Notes: a model not told the origin generated them from the sequence alone. 64,000 nucleotides of DNA from Inia geoffrensis (GCA_036417435.1 CM070913.1:5622680-5686679), one strand, 5' to 3'. Shown: positions 11,843 through 25,790, counted from the first letter of the stretch. Numbers and translations: made by a program.

Positions 11843-12959
11843 AGAAGTCACTAAATCCTGCCCCTAATACGGCTACTTTCATCTTAAGAAAACCCTTGTC
11901 AACGAGACTAAAAGAACAGCAGAATTCTGGAAGAAACCTAGAGCCTCCATCTAATTCTGACGATGAGAAGCTATCAACGTTTGTGATAGGAAGGTAATAA
12001 AAGTGAGCAAAGGACGCGTGACGTTTGAGATGCTGGTAAGTCTTCCAGGTGGCAACTGAAATAGGCAGTTGGATACAAGGATCTGAAGTTCAGAGCCATA
12101 TAAGTGGGGTCCGAAGGATACAGCTGATACTGAGAACCATGGCATTGGTGAGTCACCCCAGAGGCAAGCACAGAGAGAGGGAGTGGGCAAGCAGTGAGTC
12201 CTCAGGAGCTCGAATATTTGAAGATGTCTTGGAAGGAAGAATCACAGGAGCAATGGACAGGGCCACTGGAGGATTAGCAGAAACCCAGGAAGACATAACG
12301 TTCTGGGAGCCAAAGGAAGAGACAAGTTTCAAAAGGTAGAGAGTGGCCAGCTGTGCCCACCACTAGCTCTGGTCTGTATGAGGGACAAGTCGGGAGAGAA
12401 CATTTCTGCAACCCCGTGTCCTCGGCTTATCTCTCATCCCATCAGCTGTCTTACTGCCTGTCGCATGGTAGGTGATCAGTAGGTGATAATGGAATCATAG
12501 CAACATTTTACAATCGTAGAAATGGACTTTCAAATAAATATCCTGAGTTCGATGTATGGAAAGATCCTATCACAGGTCACACTTACCATACTTACATGTT
12601 AGCTGCATGAATGGATCATGCTAAGTTGTTCACAAGCAAAGATCACGCTTGCCACGTCAAAAAGAAAAGATAAAATAAGTTCAACTACATGGCATGGCAT
12701 GAAAATATCTCCAAGATATTTGACAAAACAAGATGTGAGACAGCATGATATCAACCACATTAAAAAATAAGTAACCAAAACTATAGTTATTTGGTTTTGT
12801 TTTTAATGTGCATAGTTGCATAAAAAAGGTTGGGAGAGAGGATGCATACTTAACTGTAAAAGTAATAATTCTGAGAAGCGGATGGGATTTGAAGTTTATA
12901 TGATTTAAGAATACACGTATATTTTAAATAAGCCTTATGCATATTCATTGGGGAAAATG

Positions 12960-13470
12960 TGTAAATAGGTATAAATAAGAGATTAAAGTCATCCATAATT
13001 CCACAACCTAGAGATAACTGTTGCCAACATTTCTACATCGTTTACTTCAGACTTTTTAAAATGCATATCTTTACACGTAACTGAATCATACTATATAATC
13101 AACTTTTGTTCTTTTTTGAACTTAGTTTTTCACAAGACGTTTTAAAATTTTCTTTCACTGGTTATAAATAATCCCTTGCAAGCATATGCCAAAACGTACT
13201 GTATTTAAGTAGTCCCTACTATTAGCTATATTGTTACAAGTTTTCAATATAATTAGTATCACTGGAATAAAAATCTTCGTGCATAAATTATTGTCTGCAT
13301 CTCGAATTATTTCCTTAAATTGTGTTTTTGGAAGTGCGATTATTCAGTCGAAGGCTATGGAGCTGTCTATGCATCTTGGCACTATTTAAACAGCTTTCCA
13401 AGGCAGTTGTTACCAATTTGTTCCTCCGAGTGCAGTGGGAAGAGGAGTTGTATGTCCACACCCAGATCAC
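12960..13470 (+). mobile_element. Old L1 3'-UTR-type repeat
   Basis: The sequence carries the pattern seen in many old mammalian L1 3' regions: 'cataattccacaacctagagataactgttgcc', a central T-rich part, and 'aggcagttgttaccaatttg' near the end. Orientation and limits are approximate and the assignment is from memory. Confidence 0.4.
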
Positions 13471-15789
13471 GGCTGAATATTAGCCTGGATTTTACCTCCA
13501 TCAGTTTACAGCTGACCGATATTCCCTTGGCATTACTGAAAGGAAATCTTGCTGGTCCTTTTTTACACATTTCCATTTCCCGTGAATCACTGATGTAGAA
13601 CATTCCCTGCCGGTGGCGCAGACACTTGTAGTTCAAGGAAACGAACCCAAAATGTCTGTTACAGTTCTGGCAAATTTTCTCTAGCTTGTTTGGCTTTTGG
13701 CTTTGTTTATAAAACTTTTTGACAACATTGGTTTCTTATGTCATCAAATAAGCAAAGAAGCAATAGGACAGTCATAACCGATAGGTGTGCCTCCTGAGAG
13801 CTGGCAGTCCCTTGCGATGGGGGGGTGGGGGTGGGGGGCAGTCCCAAGAGAGGCAGGAGAAGTAAGGCCAGGCCAGGCAAGAAGATAGCTCCTTGAGACA
13901 TGAATTTATCTTGTTTTCCCCTTTTTTCAACCCTTGCCTGGCGGAAGTTCTGTTTTAAAACCTTATAACACTCAGGAAGAAGGAAATGCATCTGGGAGAC
14001 ATACCAGAGAAGCTGGTATGAAGAGACTTTACTGGATAAAGTGAAAAGAATGGTCTTCTGGCCCCATGAGCACAGAGGCTGAATCCAGCTTCCCGGAAGG
14101 TATGGTGACCGAAATTTGAGGGAAAGGCAACACCCTGCTCTCCCAGCACCTCAGTGAGGGGCCCAGATGCTCAAGAGACACACCCCTCCTCAGGCTCAGT
14201 TTGCATCAACTAGAATCAAAGATTCCTGATCAACCAGGAGGCTGACCGTGTCCTGAGCCCCCTTCATCACCCCCGGGGGCTGCGTCAACGTCATCAGTCA
14301 TTGAAACTCAACCAGGAGGAGCCTCAGATGGAGGGCAGCTGAGAGGAGCTGGGAGGTCCCCCATCAGCAGACTCTGGGCAGAGCCCACCTCGCTCTGCTG
14401 GTCCCTCCCTGACACCTGCCGGCCTCGACCCGGCCTCTGACCCTGCAGGGCCGGCGCTGGTTCCTGACACAGGCTTCAGGTACAGACCCTGTCCTACGTG
14501 GTCACTCGGGCTCCGCAAGGGCTCCCACAACTGCTACATGACCTTCCCAAGGCCGGTGTCCCTTCCTGGTCTCCCTGGCTTTTGCTGCCAGAGCTCACGG
14601 GCCTGTGTCCTCCAAGGCCCCGGTCTAGAATCTAAGCTTGATTGGAACTGGCTAGACATCTGTGTAGTTCCGGCCCCTGAGGACACCCTGAGTGTCCCTC
14701 CGGGGGTTCCACTGAGTCTGCTGTACAACAGCCTGAGGGCTGGTCCATCCTCCTGTCCATCCGCCTCCTGGTCTAAAGATGCAAGTCACCAAAGTGCGAA
14801 AACAACGGTGGCTCGTAAAAACCTTCATCTCTTGAGCACCAGGATATAATACCTCCCACAAACTAAACTCCTCCACTGTATGTATTTTTAAATATAACAT
14901 AGGAATGCAGGCATTGAACAAAGTTACTATTAAAGAAAACTTCTTAAGAATTGCCTTCCCTGAGATGGTTTCCCAGGGATCTTGGATCTTTCCAGAACTG
15001 TTCAATTCTTGCACCGTCTCTTCCTTCCGCCGAGGCAGCCTGCCGCCCATCACGTGGACCTTTAGTACACGCTCTGCTTCTCCTTTAGTGTGATTTTCAC
15101 ACAGACCCTTCGCTTTCATTGTCTCCGCCATGAACTCCTGCAAAGCTGACAGGCTTTTTCCAGATGAAGGAAACATTACTGTGAATAATCAATAAACTTC
15201 CAAACCCCCCCCCCAGCACATTCAACCTTATTCAACCTGCTTTCCTTCTCCCAACTAACATAACATATAAAACGTCTCAATATATAAAACTTCCAGGTGC
15301 TGCTGATGTATTTTTTCATCTTGAGACACTTTCACACACTCTCTATTACCACTCACATATTGCTTGCTGTGTAGGCTCCATCCAAGAAAGAATATATTCC
15401 AGAGACTTTGGTTTTCATTATTTGCTTTACCTTGAGGGTCCAGCAATGAATAAGAGCTCAACAGAAAGGCTCTCGGGGTTAGCTGGCTCCTTTTCCGTCA
15501 GATCTCTCTATACCAATAACGTTTGCTTCCACTGATACCTCTGCCATAACTTAAAACATTGCCCCTAACAAAATATATATTTGTTAAAGTTTAACCTTTC
15601 AACTTACATTTTACCGAAATGAAATCCCTTCCTTATGTATGTCTTATGACATGATCTCCCAGGACCAATACAAGTTTATAATTTTAAATGAAGTTTTTCT
15701 GATCTTATCTTACTGCAAAATCCTCAAGATCAGGAAAAAATTTCTCCACAGCTGCTTGTCCCTGGAGTGGCAGGGTTAAAATTGCATAG

Positions 15790-15985
15790 GCTCAGGGAAG
15801 GCCCACCTGTGTTTAATTAAATCTCAGCTCTGTAATTTACCAGCTAGGAGATTTGGCGCAAATTTTTGCATAAGGGGATCAACACGCCTGCCTCACAGAA
15901 CTGCGATGCCCTTGTAAAATGATCTGAGGGCTGTCGAGTGCCAACCCTGCACGCAGCAAGCACCCGATGTGCGTTGCTACCTTTG
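15790..15985 (+). mobile_element. MIR SINE
   Basis: The order tctcagctctgtaatttacc agctaggagattt, then cctgcctcacagaactg and a gcacgcagcaagcaccc end follows the MIR consensus. It is well diverged, as expected for this ancient family. Confidence 0.65.
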
Positions 15986-18845
15986 ATGGCTCCCCAATCC
16001 CAGGCCGTAGGTGAAAGCTTTACCCTCCCTCATCTTTCTCAGCACAGCTTTCAGAAGACATCCTTGGATGGACCCTGTACCTGGCTCCTCTCCAGACACC
16101 ACCTTTTAGGGCTTCGGGGTGATGTAGGCTGACGGGATCTGAGGAGTTTTGTTGATCATCACCAGGGAAGCATGAACAAAGCAACAGTGAGGTGACCAGG
16201 TTCTCCACAAGATGAAGAGTCCGTCTCCTGCCAGTTCTGTCTGCTGCTGTCACCAAAGCAAGGCACAGCCAGTCCATTAACAAAGCAGCCGGAGACGGTC
16301 TCCTGGGAGCGGGCTTTGGAGAAGCTTATCTCCTTTTCTGACACTTAGAGTCCATATCGAACCTGAAGAGACGTCTCCGGTAACGGCAGCTTTTCTGTCT
16401 GCACCTCTGCTATGGTAAAGGGTCTTCCCAGTGTCCAGGATATATGTCTTGAAGACTAAGTCACAGCAGCGCAATGAGAGGGTTTTCTAAATGGACTCTG
16501 GAAGCATCTTCTGACTGATACCCAGCCCCTCCTCAGCAGAGGTGGGTACCCAACACCCAGCTTCCCACGGCCAGGGCTCCCTTCCTGCCACAAGAGGGGC
16601 CATCAAAGCCGCGGAACCCGGGAGCCACAAGGACTGACCTTCCAAACACCTGTCATCTGCTGGCACCTCAAATCCAGACAGCCTGGCCCCGGGGAACCTG
16701 ATGTTGCCCCCAACGAGGGCGCTTTCTCACCCGCAGGGCTGGCCCTTCCCCTGGCATCAGACCCTCCCTCGGTGCCTGCCCACCCCTGCAAGCTCCGCTG
16801 AAAGAGATGGAGGGTAGGGACCCCGGGTTTCTCTTGATGCCTCTTGGCCTAATTAAATTCCCCCCCAAAGACCTGCTCCTCTAGCCTCACCACAGGCTTT
16901 TGCAGACTTGGCCCCACAGACTGTGCAGTTCAGGCGGTGAGCCTCCAGCTCATCCCAGCAGAGAGTGTTCGCCACAGGGACTCCACCCGACGTGACAGCT
17001 ACAAGGCCGCTAATCAGACACCCCGAGATACAGAGCGTGGAAGGAAACGTGTGGAAACACCACCCGCCCCAGATACATGCAGAGTCCTGCTGGGCCCAGA
17101 GCCCCTTGGAGAAGGAAGGGCCCCTGAGACCCGGTCCTGCTGACCCTCTGAGTTTCTATCTGCTCCAAACACCCCCCTTTCTGAGGCCCCCTAACTGTAT
17201 GGACCCTGAGGAACCCAACCACTAGTTCGTGGCTTCCTGAAGGGCCCCAGTACTGAAGCCCCTGTGGTTAAAGACATGTTGCAGGGAAAGGTGCATTGGA
17301 CCAAGCGCCAAGTGTGGTTTCAGGGACTTTTTTTTGCTTTGTTTTGTTTCCATGGTTGAGTCACTTAATCTCTCTGAATCTCCGCTCTTGATCTAAAAGA
17401 CAAATATCCTCTTTCTGCCACCGCTGGCTATTAAGAAATCCAAATTCCATCCAAACAGATCCTGCAGCCGGGACCACAGGACCTAGGAAATCCTAAGGCG
17501 GTTCAGGGCAGTTCTTGTGGGTGTCAGCACGCTCTGCCCTCTGGCCGGGCATCCTTGCCCCGCCAGCTCCCATCCCCATGCCTCCGCTGGACCCGGTCAC
17601 CGGGCGTTGCTTTCCCGACATACAAAACGCACCTTCGGAAATCGGTGCCTCTTTAAATGTTTTCCAGCTCTAGAATTCAATTAATTCTGTTCCACCAAAA
17701 TTAAGTGTCTGAGAGGCCATTAATGATTTAAATTGTCATGATTGCTGTTGTGGCCAAGTTAGCAATCTCGCCTTCCAGAGGTGTGATCAGCTTTTCCACA
17801 GCGGAATGCCCTGCCGCTGTCCCCCAGGGGCTGGGATCGGAGCCTCATTAGCATTTTAACAGGAAGCTTGTGAAATCCGGAGACCTCAGGACTCCAGGAG
17901 AGCCTCTCAGGGGTGTTCCTGGGCTGATGTTTGGTGAACGGGGGACTCCAGGCTCCCTCCGAGGAGACCACCTGTTCCCCAGGTCAGTGCTGCAACCAGA
18001 AGGTCAAGGCTGCCCCAGGGTCTGCACTCTGTCCTGCGGAGGCAGCGTTAACCCTGGGCCCTGGGGCTGGCATGCTCCTCGCTGGTGACTTCAGAGCCCA
18101 CACTGCCCTGCAGACATCACACCTGCCCTGGAAACTCACCTCCCTGCCTCTCTTTCCACCACCACTCAAGTGCATCGCTGGTCCACTGGGCCAGGCAGTC
18201 CGGCTCCTGGACAAAAGCCCTGAGCATTCGGGTTACTTTATTCTCTCACCAAGTCACGGCTTATCTAAGCAGAAGGTCAACATTTTATCTTTTTCAAGAA
18301 GGGAAACAAAAAGCAGAATCCTGTGCTGTCTGATGGCACTCTGCTATGCTCTTGGCATTATTTGCAAACTAAACGTTATCTCGTTTTCAATTTTCTAAGT
18401 GTTTTGCATACTTTCTATAGCTGCTTGCTTCTTGTTATTTCCTCTCGCTCTTCCTCTGCCTCTTTTATGAAATAAAACCCCTGCCCCAACCTTTCACCGG
18501 TGATTTTTTGCGTGTATTGGATACACTTCCAGTTTGCGGGGTGCTCGTCTGTGGTCAATCACAGGATTTACCAAGGAGTTATTTCATCACATTCGTCAGC
18601 TAAGGATGGATGCTCTCACTGAGTTGATAACACCATTTTAATCACGTCCATCAGGCACTCAGACCTTCACCTAAGACACAGCTAGGATGCTCGCCATGTT
18701 GAGAACCCAGAGTGCCAGTTTTGACGAAATGGATTGCGTGTGGTTTAAAGGCACTGAAATCGCTGTTCGCTTCCTTGTTAGAAAGTAGAATGTAGAATAA
18801 ATAAAGGGGGAAGTTCGCACTGTGCTGGGCAGAGCAGTTTTTTGT

Positions 18846-19020
18846 TTTGTTTTTTTTAATTTTTATTGGGGTATAGTTGATTTACAATGTTGTGCTAGTT
18901 TCAGGTGTACAGCACAGTAAATCAGTTATATATATATATATCCATTCTTTTTCAAATTCTTTCCCCATAAAGGTTATTACAGAGTACTTAGCAGAGTTCC
19001 CTGTGCTGGTCCATAGGTCC
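18846..19020 (-). mobile_element. L1 3' end, minus strand
   Basis: Poly-T then attggggtatagttgattt, acaatgttgtgctagtttc and gttccctgtgct, the antisense of the L1 3' end common in cetartiodactyls. It includes a (TA)6 patch near 18930. Confidence 0.75.
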
Positions 19021-20942
19021 AAGCTGGAGAAAATTCAGGACTTTTAAAGCCTTGAGTAAGTGCTGAGCAGCGCCGCTCACCTACCAGGGGAGCACAGAGT
19101 CTCAGAAGGCTGTGGCTTTTGTCTCTGCCCAGCGGAAAGGCAGGATGTGCTGCATTCTCCCTTCTGGAAACACAAAAGCCTGCAATTTGGCTATTACACT
19201 GTAAGTCAGAGCCACATTTTCTAAGTCGAGCATTTAGTCTGTTCACACCTGACTGACGAGGTCACTTTGTTCCCTGATGAACAATCGCCTCCAAACCAAT
19301 AAAGAGAAAAGAAAAAAGGTTTCGCCCAGATCAGAGCACAAGATGGAAAGCCAGGCTCACCCTCTGCGCTGTCGGATCCGAACCGCGAAGCAGGACACAG
19401 GGTCTGGGTGCAGCCCTGCTTCCAAGGGACCGGGTCCTTGGAGCTCAGTGGGGTCTTAGGGTGAAGAGCGCTTAGGTCAGCTCCCCGTGACTAAGAAGGT
19501 CCCTGTGCCTGCTGATGTGCTCTAGTTGCTTCTACAGACGACTCTGCTGGTCTCCTCCCCGAATCTGTGGTCATGCGTCCTTCCCAGCACACCTCCCTCA
19601 AATGCCGCATCCCCAGCCTCCAGCACGCCTTCAGAAGAAAGCCACCTCCGGTTAACTCACACACACAGGCACTCAGAGTGGTAATGATGATGCAGGGCAT
19701 ATTAATTCCCGAATTAGTGAGTATGACACTCCTTGATCTGTATACACCCTAAAGGAATGCTTTGCTACAGGGCAGTTCCAGTAAAGACGTCAGTGGCCTG
19801 GCGCTTGGGACAGAACACATCCAAGCTTATGTGATTCTGACAGCCTGAAGGCCACACACGAGTTACCTGTGACTGTGTAATGAGTTACCCCAAACACTAT
19901 GGCTACACTGTCACCAGTGAATCACTGTCACTGAGCTGAGGGGAAGGGGTCGGAGGGCAGGCTGGAGCCTCTGGCGCTTTCCGGGGTCCAGAGGCTGCCT
20001 GCATCTTTGGTCCACAGAGGTGGAGACGGTCTTCCTCCATCTCCAAAAAGCCAGCCCGGTAGCACCTGCCAAACCCTCTCTCCATCTGCTTCCATCACCA
20101 CCTCCCCTCCTCTGACTCTACCCGTCCTGCGTTCATTTCGTAAGGGCCCTTTTGGGGTTACGCTGGGTCCCCGTGATCACTGGGATAATCTTCCTATTTT
20201 CAGATTTTTAATGTAAAATCACAAAGTACCAGCTTCCATGGAAGGCATCACTACTTCCTGTGCTGACAGCACGCCGCCTCCTTCTGCCTCCAAGCACCTC
20301 CCAACATCATGTCTTGTTGGACTATTGCAAGAGCTGCTGACGAATCTCCCAAACTCTATTCTCCGTCCTCCCAGTCGTCCTCTGTCTTCCTGCCTCCAAG
20401 TTACAAGTCTGACAGGTAACAAGTCACACGGAGGGTAAGTCACTCCTCTGGGGCCCCATGGGCCCGATTGCTCCACTATACTCGTTTCGCCCGTGTTTAC
20501 ACATGCGTCCCCCCAGTTAAATGATGAAGCGATTGAGGGTGACTATGTTGCACAATTTTGGCCCAGCTGTTCCCTCTGGAGTGACACTGGCTGAGTGTCA
20601 CCAGCAGCAGGGTCCGTGTTGGAACTCAGTGCCAAGAATGAGGCTCTGAAAAGTGGTGGCCACCTCACGGGGTGTCTGCGCGGCTCCTGGCCCTCTCCTC
20701 CGGGACCATCCTCTCCCCCCAGGGCTGCTGCGCACATTTCCTCCGTATCAGGACGTCTAGGGTCTTCTGCCCCCTGACAGCCACCAGTGCAGGGTCTGCA
20801 CATACTTTTTCTAATTGGGAGCCCAAGTCGTGTCATCCTGATTGAAATACAGCCTCTAAAAATTTCTTTTCATTCTCATTTTAGTTGTGACTTTTTAAAT
20901 TACAAAATTTATATCTTACTGTGGTTTAAAAACAGTACAGGA

Positions 20943-21256
20943 GGACTTCCCTGGTGGCGCTGTGGTTAAGAATCCGCCTGCCAATGCAGGGGACACAGGT
21001 TCAAGCCCCGGTCCGGGAAGATCCCACACGCCGCGGAGCAACTAAGCCCGTGCGCCACAACTACTGAGCCTGCGCTCTAGAGCCCGCGAGCCACAACTAC
21101 TGAAGCCCTCGCGCCTAGAGCCCGTGCTCCGCAACAAGAGAAGCCACTGCAGTGAGAAGCCTGCGCGCCGCAGCTAGAGAAAAGCCTGCACGCAGCAACG
21201 AAGACCCAACGCAGCCAAAGACAAATAAATAAATAAATAAATAAACAAACAAAAAT
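20943..21256 (+). mobile_element. CHR-type SINE, long form, with TSD
   Basis: The body runs from acttccctggtggcgctgtgg to gacaaataaataaataaata. The 15-base duplication aaaaacagtacagga flanks it at 20928-20942 and 21257-21271. It interrupts an older repeat (20870-20930 plus 21272-21740), giving a relative insertion order. Confidence 0.94.
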
Positions 21257-21271
21257 AAAAACAGTACAGGA

Positions 21272-21740
21272 ATTTTAGAATAATAGTCAAAGCCCCCATT
21301 TACCTTCTTTTCATCTCCGTGACCCTACCCTGGAGATAGTCACTGTTGTCTATTGAGAACTTATCTTTATACATCATTTCTGCATATTTCCAACTTAAAC
21401 AGAGTTCCAGTATGCATCTCCAAATATGCCGTTACACGTGTGTAGGTTTTTCTGCAGATGTTCTGATATTCAGACTTTTCCATTCGAGCTGTTTCCAGTG
21501 CTTTGCTGGCACAATAAAGTCGCAGCGAAGGTCAGTGTGCGTGCATGTCTCTGGGCTTGTGGCTGCTTGTGCAGGAGAGCTTCCTGAAAGCACGGTTGGT
21601 GGGTCAAAGGATGTAGAGGTTGCAGAGTTGATAAACAGAGTTAAATTAATCTTCCAAAAGACCGTACCAGTTTCTATTCCCACCAACAGCGTGTGTGTGT
21701 TTTCTCATACGTTTATCAAAATCTGACAGAAGAAAAGTGC
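21272..21740 (+). mobile_element. Old L1 3'-UTR-type repeat, split by a SINE
   Basis: Phrases such as cctggagatagtcactgttg, tggtgggtcaaaggatgta and ttctattcccaccaacagcg match a widespread old mammalian L1-type 3' repeat. The beginning (about 20870-20930) lies left of the SINE insertion. Exact subfamily not assigned. Confidence 0.5.
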
Positions 21741-21944
21741 ATCCCACTGCTTTTAAAATTTGCTGATTACCGGAGAGGTTGTAAAACTTTTCATATGTTT
21801 AATGTCCAGAAGATTCCATTTCATCCAAGGACAGGAGGTAGTGAAGGAAGGCTGGAGAACACCATGTATCAAGTACCAAGGGCCAGGCCCTGCGACACAC
21901 GCTTTACACGCAGGCGGTCGGTGACTGACCGGTTTTTGCACACG

Positions 21945-22106
21945 AGGGCTCTCAGCTTGAGCTACATCAGCAGCACCTGGAGGGCAGGTTACAGCACTGG
22001 CTGCCCGCCCCACCCAGAGATGCTGGCCCAGTAAATGGGGTGGGGTCTGGAGAGGCCCAGGGATGCACCCTTTGTTGTTCCCGGGACCACCTTTTGAGAA
22101 CCGCTG
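21945..22106 (-). mobile_element. MER5A-like hAT-Charlie nonautonomous element
   Basis: The minus strand starts CAGCGGTTCTCAAAAGGTGG and continues through a CAGCAGCACCTGG-type segment and GCCCCACCC-type segment to the opposite end, as in MER5A. Confidence 0.7.
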
Positions 22107-23127
22107 ATCTCAAACAGATATAAGGTTCAAAATAATTCCCACATCCAGCATGCATACTTTTTCTTTATAAGAACCGGTACCTTTTTGACAATAAAATCCA
22201 ATCAATACCTAAATCAAGAGGAAAATGCATCTGGTAGGTGAGAAGAGAGCCTCTGGGGTGTAAAATGAAACCAGGCTTATTTATTACACCTTTACTTGGG
22301 CAGATTCCACATACCACAAATATCGTACAAGTCAATAAAACAATGCCTTTCTATTTATGTATAAATTATGGGATGAAATGCAACATCGCGGCAGCTCAGA
22401 AGGGAGTGTCGAGATGCCAGCCAACCTTTCTAGATCCTTTGGGTAGAAGTCACATTTGGTTTTGAGCTTTCCAGGTTAGTAGTAAGTGTACTTCCCTTTT
22501 ATCTGGTATTTTTCCTTCTTTACACTTCTAAAGGAACAGAGGATTTGATAATAGATTTCTACCTCCCTATAGCGTGTGTATGCGTATCTGTCTGTCTGTC
22601 TTCTCTACACGGCCATATAAAGCATCGTTGGAAATGCTCTTTGATAGTTTTTGAAAAATTCATTTCTGCTTTTAAAAATACCATGAATGATTTTCAGTTT
22701 CTCATTACAATACTTAAAGTCTTAATAACAAAATTCCTTTACTGAGAATATAAAACATGATGACCTAAAAGCTTCTGAAGGAGTCATTCTTTTCCCAAAA
22801 TTGTGCAGTCTATAAAATAGGGAAATTTTCATTTTATTTTTATCCATTAGTAACCAACATGTCCTGAGATTTTACTGTAGAAGGAACAATGTATTGAGTG
22901 CTTTGAAGAGACACGAAAAAAGTTTCTCTTCACACTTTACTTAAACAGATAGCCCACTAAAATATGAATTAGACAGAAAAGTCAATCATGGAACAAACAG
23001 GTACAAACTACCAGTAATAGCGACCACAACAGCCCACATACACAGAAAAAGAACTGGCCCCAAAGAGAGCAAACAACAAAAGCGAAAGAAATGATCAAGC
23101 AAACCCATCTCCATACCTTCAAATCTG

Positions 23128-23225
23128 TCCTGACATTATCCTAATTAATATCAACAAATAAAGGAAAGAAGTAAATGTAAAAACAAATAAGAGAAGAAAA
23201 AGTACACTATAATTTAAATATACAT
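23128..23225 (+). repeat. Diverged repeat, copy A of a local direct pair
   Basis: The stretch with ctgacattatcctaattaat and aaagaagtaaatgt reappears in near-identical order at 25692-25790. I do not recognise the family. Confidence 0.55.
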
Positions 23226-23659
23226 AAAAGCTCTGAGTACACCTGAAAGCTAGAAAATGTGGAGCAAAGACACTGAGTTAGAATATGCATATATTTATAG
23301 TATAGAAATGTACCTTACATCCTGAACATTCAGGGGATACCTTTTCTTGCGGCAACCATGGAAAGTTCATAAATCAGGCTGAAAGACAACCAAATGTTTT
23401 TGATCCAGAGGGAAAAACATTTAACACAAAATAATACTGTAATGCTAGAATGAAAAGGCACAAGTCAGAAACAATGGTCTATACTTAAAACGAGTAATTA
23501 TGCACCAGTTTCAAGCTCAATAAACTGAGTTCCTACATTGGTCTTCAAAATTAAAATGTATTGCTCTTCTGAAGGCACTTATAAGAAAATGCAGATATAA
23601 GAGCCAGGCTGAGCAAAAATCTCTACAAGTCAAATATCTGAAGAGAAGTGTTTCCAGAA

Positions 23660-24355
23660 TAAATAAAGACCCCTCAAAATCAATAATGTGAAAAAGAGCG
23701 ACCCAGTATTTAAAAATGGGCAAAAGATTCGGATGGACATTTCACCAAGGAATATATATGGATGACCGAAAAGATAAAATGAAAAGATGCCAACATCAGT
23801 AATCCATAGGAAAATGTAGATTTAAAAACTACGAGATACCACCATACAGCTCCTAGAAAGCAAAGACCCCGACACGCCAAGTCCTGGAGAGGAGGCTGAA
23901 CCAGATTTCTCACGTGTTGCTACCAACACGGCCACGGCCCCTGTGATAAACAGCTGGCAATTCCTTAAATGTTAGACACACTCATCATACAAGCGAGTCC
24001 CTTGTGTAAATATGTACCCATGTGAAATAAAATCCAGTGCTCACACAAACACCTAGACGTGAATGTTTACAATTTCATAATTTCCGAACCCCAGAAAGAC
24101 CCCCATGTTCCTCGCCAGGGGAACAGAAAAATAAGGTGGGGTGTGCTTTACCCAGCACTGGCACCTCCTCGGGAATAGGAACAAACCACATAACGAATGA
24201 GCCTCTGCCTGTTACACCAGGTGAAAGAAACCTCGAGGGCTGCACCCTACAAATCCATTTCTGCGATGTGCTGAAAAGGGCAGAACTGCAGAGACCCAGA
24301 ACAGACTAGCGGTTGCCACGGGTTAGAGGGAGAGAGTAATGGGCGTGCGGTGGGG
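23660..24355 (+). mobile_element. Old L1M, C-terminal ORF2 and 3' region
   Basis: Decayed L1 ORF2 wording is readable: gggcaaaagattcggatgg acatttcaccaaggaa, aaactacgagatacca, cacaaacacctagacgtgaa, and the 'agactagcggttgccacggg' phrase typical of the ORF2/3'UTR border. No open frame remains. Confidence 0.7.
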
Positions 24356-24882
24356 TCTCCCCCACCCCAGCTCTGTCTGGAGATGCTGCAACCCCTCCCC
24401 GCATTTCTTAGTTAAAATCCCTCGTACGAGTTTGTGGAAGAGAAAGCCTGACCCCCTGAGCCAGTCTCTCAGGTCAGGCCACCAGGGTCGGCCCCGAGAC
24501 GGCAACTAACCAGCCTGGCTAATACAAAGGACATGCAGTAGGGCTGCTAATGGAAAACGTGCAGACAGCAGACATGAGCAGAGCAGCCACCCTGCCTTGC
24601 CTGAGATATTCAGAATATGCCCCTCACGTTGCTAAGAAAAATAATCAAAGAAATCACAATTCATATTTTTGCAAAAGAAAGAAAAAAGCCAAAGAAGCTG
24701 CCATGAGATACAAGCAAAACAAAACAGAAGAGATGATCCATCATTTACAAATCAATGTGAATTAGTTATATTACATTTTGAACCAGAAAAAAACGCACTA
24801 TGAGAAAAAAAATCTCCAGCGAAAAGCAAGCATATGGAAATTCCACTTACCCAGGGCCCTCAAAACACAAAGCTAGTACAGC

Positions 24883-24998
24883 CAATATTTTATAATAACT
24901 ACAAATGGAATATAATCTATAAAAATGTTGAATCACTATGCTGTACACCTGAAACTCATACAATGTCGTAAATCAACCAAATCTCAATTTTAAAAAAC
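24883..24998 (+). mobile_element. L1 3' end
   Basis: ttataataactacaaatgga, gaatcactatgctgtacacc and aaatcaaccaaatctcaatt are the standard cetartiodactyl L1 3' terminal phrases, ending in an A-rich tail. Confidence 0.75.
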
Positions 24999-25333
24999 CT
25001 CCCAAAACTAAAATAAAAGACATAGGGAGTTTAAAACTTAAAAGAAGAGGCAAGTTAAACCAGTAAATGTAAACCAATAGGAAGGAAATTTGGAACGTTA
25101 ATATAAGAAAATGCAGAATTCAACATTCAGTGTATTAATCAGTATTTCAAAAGGTCATACTTATTGAAAAAAAAATGCCACGTCCAAGTTAGAATATAAG
25201 GATATAACTAGGATAAAAGAGTCATGATTTTCTCTTTCTCTCTCCTATTAAAGAAAAAAGGAAAGGAAAGAAACCCAACAGCAGTAAAATTCATCTCTCA
25301 GTCGGGTAGACAAAATAAAGGTGAGGATAGGTA

Positions 25334-25500
25334 GTGGAGGTCAGCACGCTGCGGCCCACGGGCCGAATCCCGCCTTCCTGCCGCTGGCATGTGTCATGTA
25401 TGTGCTGTCAAGGCTGCACTCACTCTCCCGCAGTCGAGCTAAGCGGTCAAGACAGAGATTTCATGTCCTGCCCTGTACGTAAATCACTCACCAACCCCTG
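25334..25500 (-). mobile_element. hAT-like nonautonomous DNA transposon
   Basis: It begins gaggtcagcacgctgcggcc cacgggccgaatcccgcc and ends in caccaacccctg, the two ends of the common mammalian 'CAGGGGTCAGCAAAC' element. A second copy in the other orientation lies at 27218. Confidence 0.6.
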
Positions 25501-25691
25501 ATTTACACTTAAGTCTGATTTGATCCAGAGCGTTGGACCTCCTCCCCAGACACCACCTCTCAGGCCACACAGAAAATCTCAACAAACTCCAAAACAGAGA
25601 AATTGTATAAGCTGTGTTTCTCGAGCCACACGCAACAGGAATAAAAATGAATAAAAACAACAATCGGAAGTTCGAAAAACACCAGACCGTT

Positions 25692-25790
25692 GTTCTGACA
25701 TTACCGTAATTAATATCAACTAATAAAGTAAAGAAGTAAATGTGAAACTGAAGAGAACAAGAAAAAATACATTAAAACTTTAATATGAAT
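25692..25790 (+). repeat. Diverged repeat, copy B of a local direct pair
   Basis: ctgacattaccgtaattaat and aaagaagtaaatgtgaaac parallel the copy at 23128-23225, same strand, about 2.56 kb away. Confidence 0.55.

Larger units (their letters stand above)
11861..20865. other. Intergenic, low repeat density
   Basis: Besides the L1-type piece near 12960, the MIR near 15790 and the L1 end at 18846, I see no coding or RNA gene. 14160-17250 is moderately GC-rich with several short chance frames, none with family resemblance. Confidence 0.6.
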
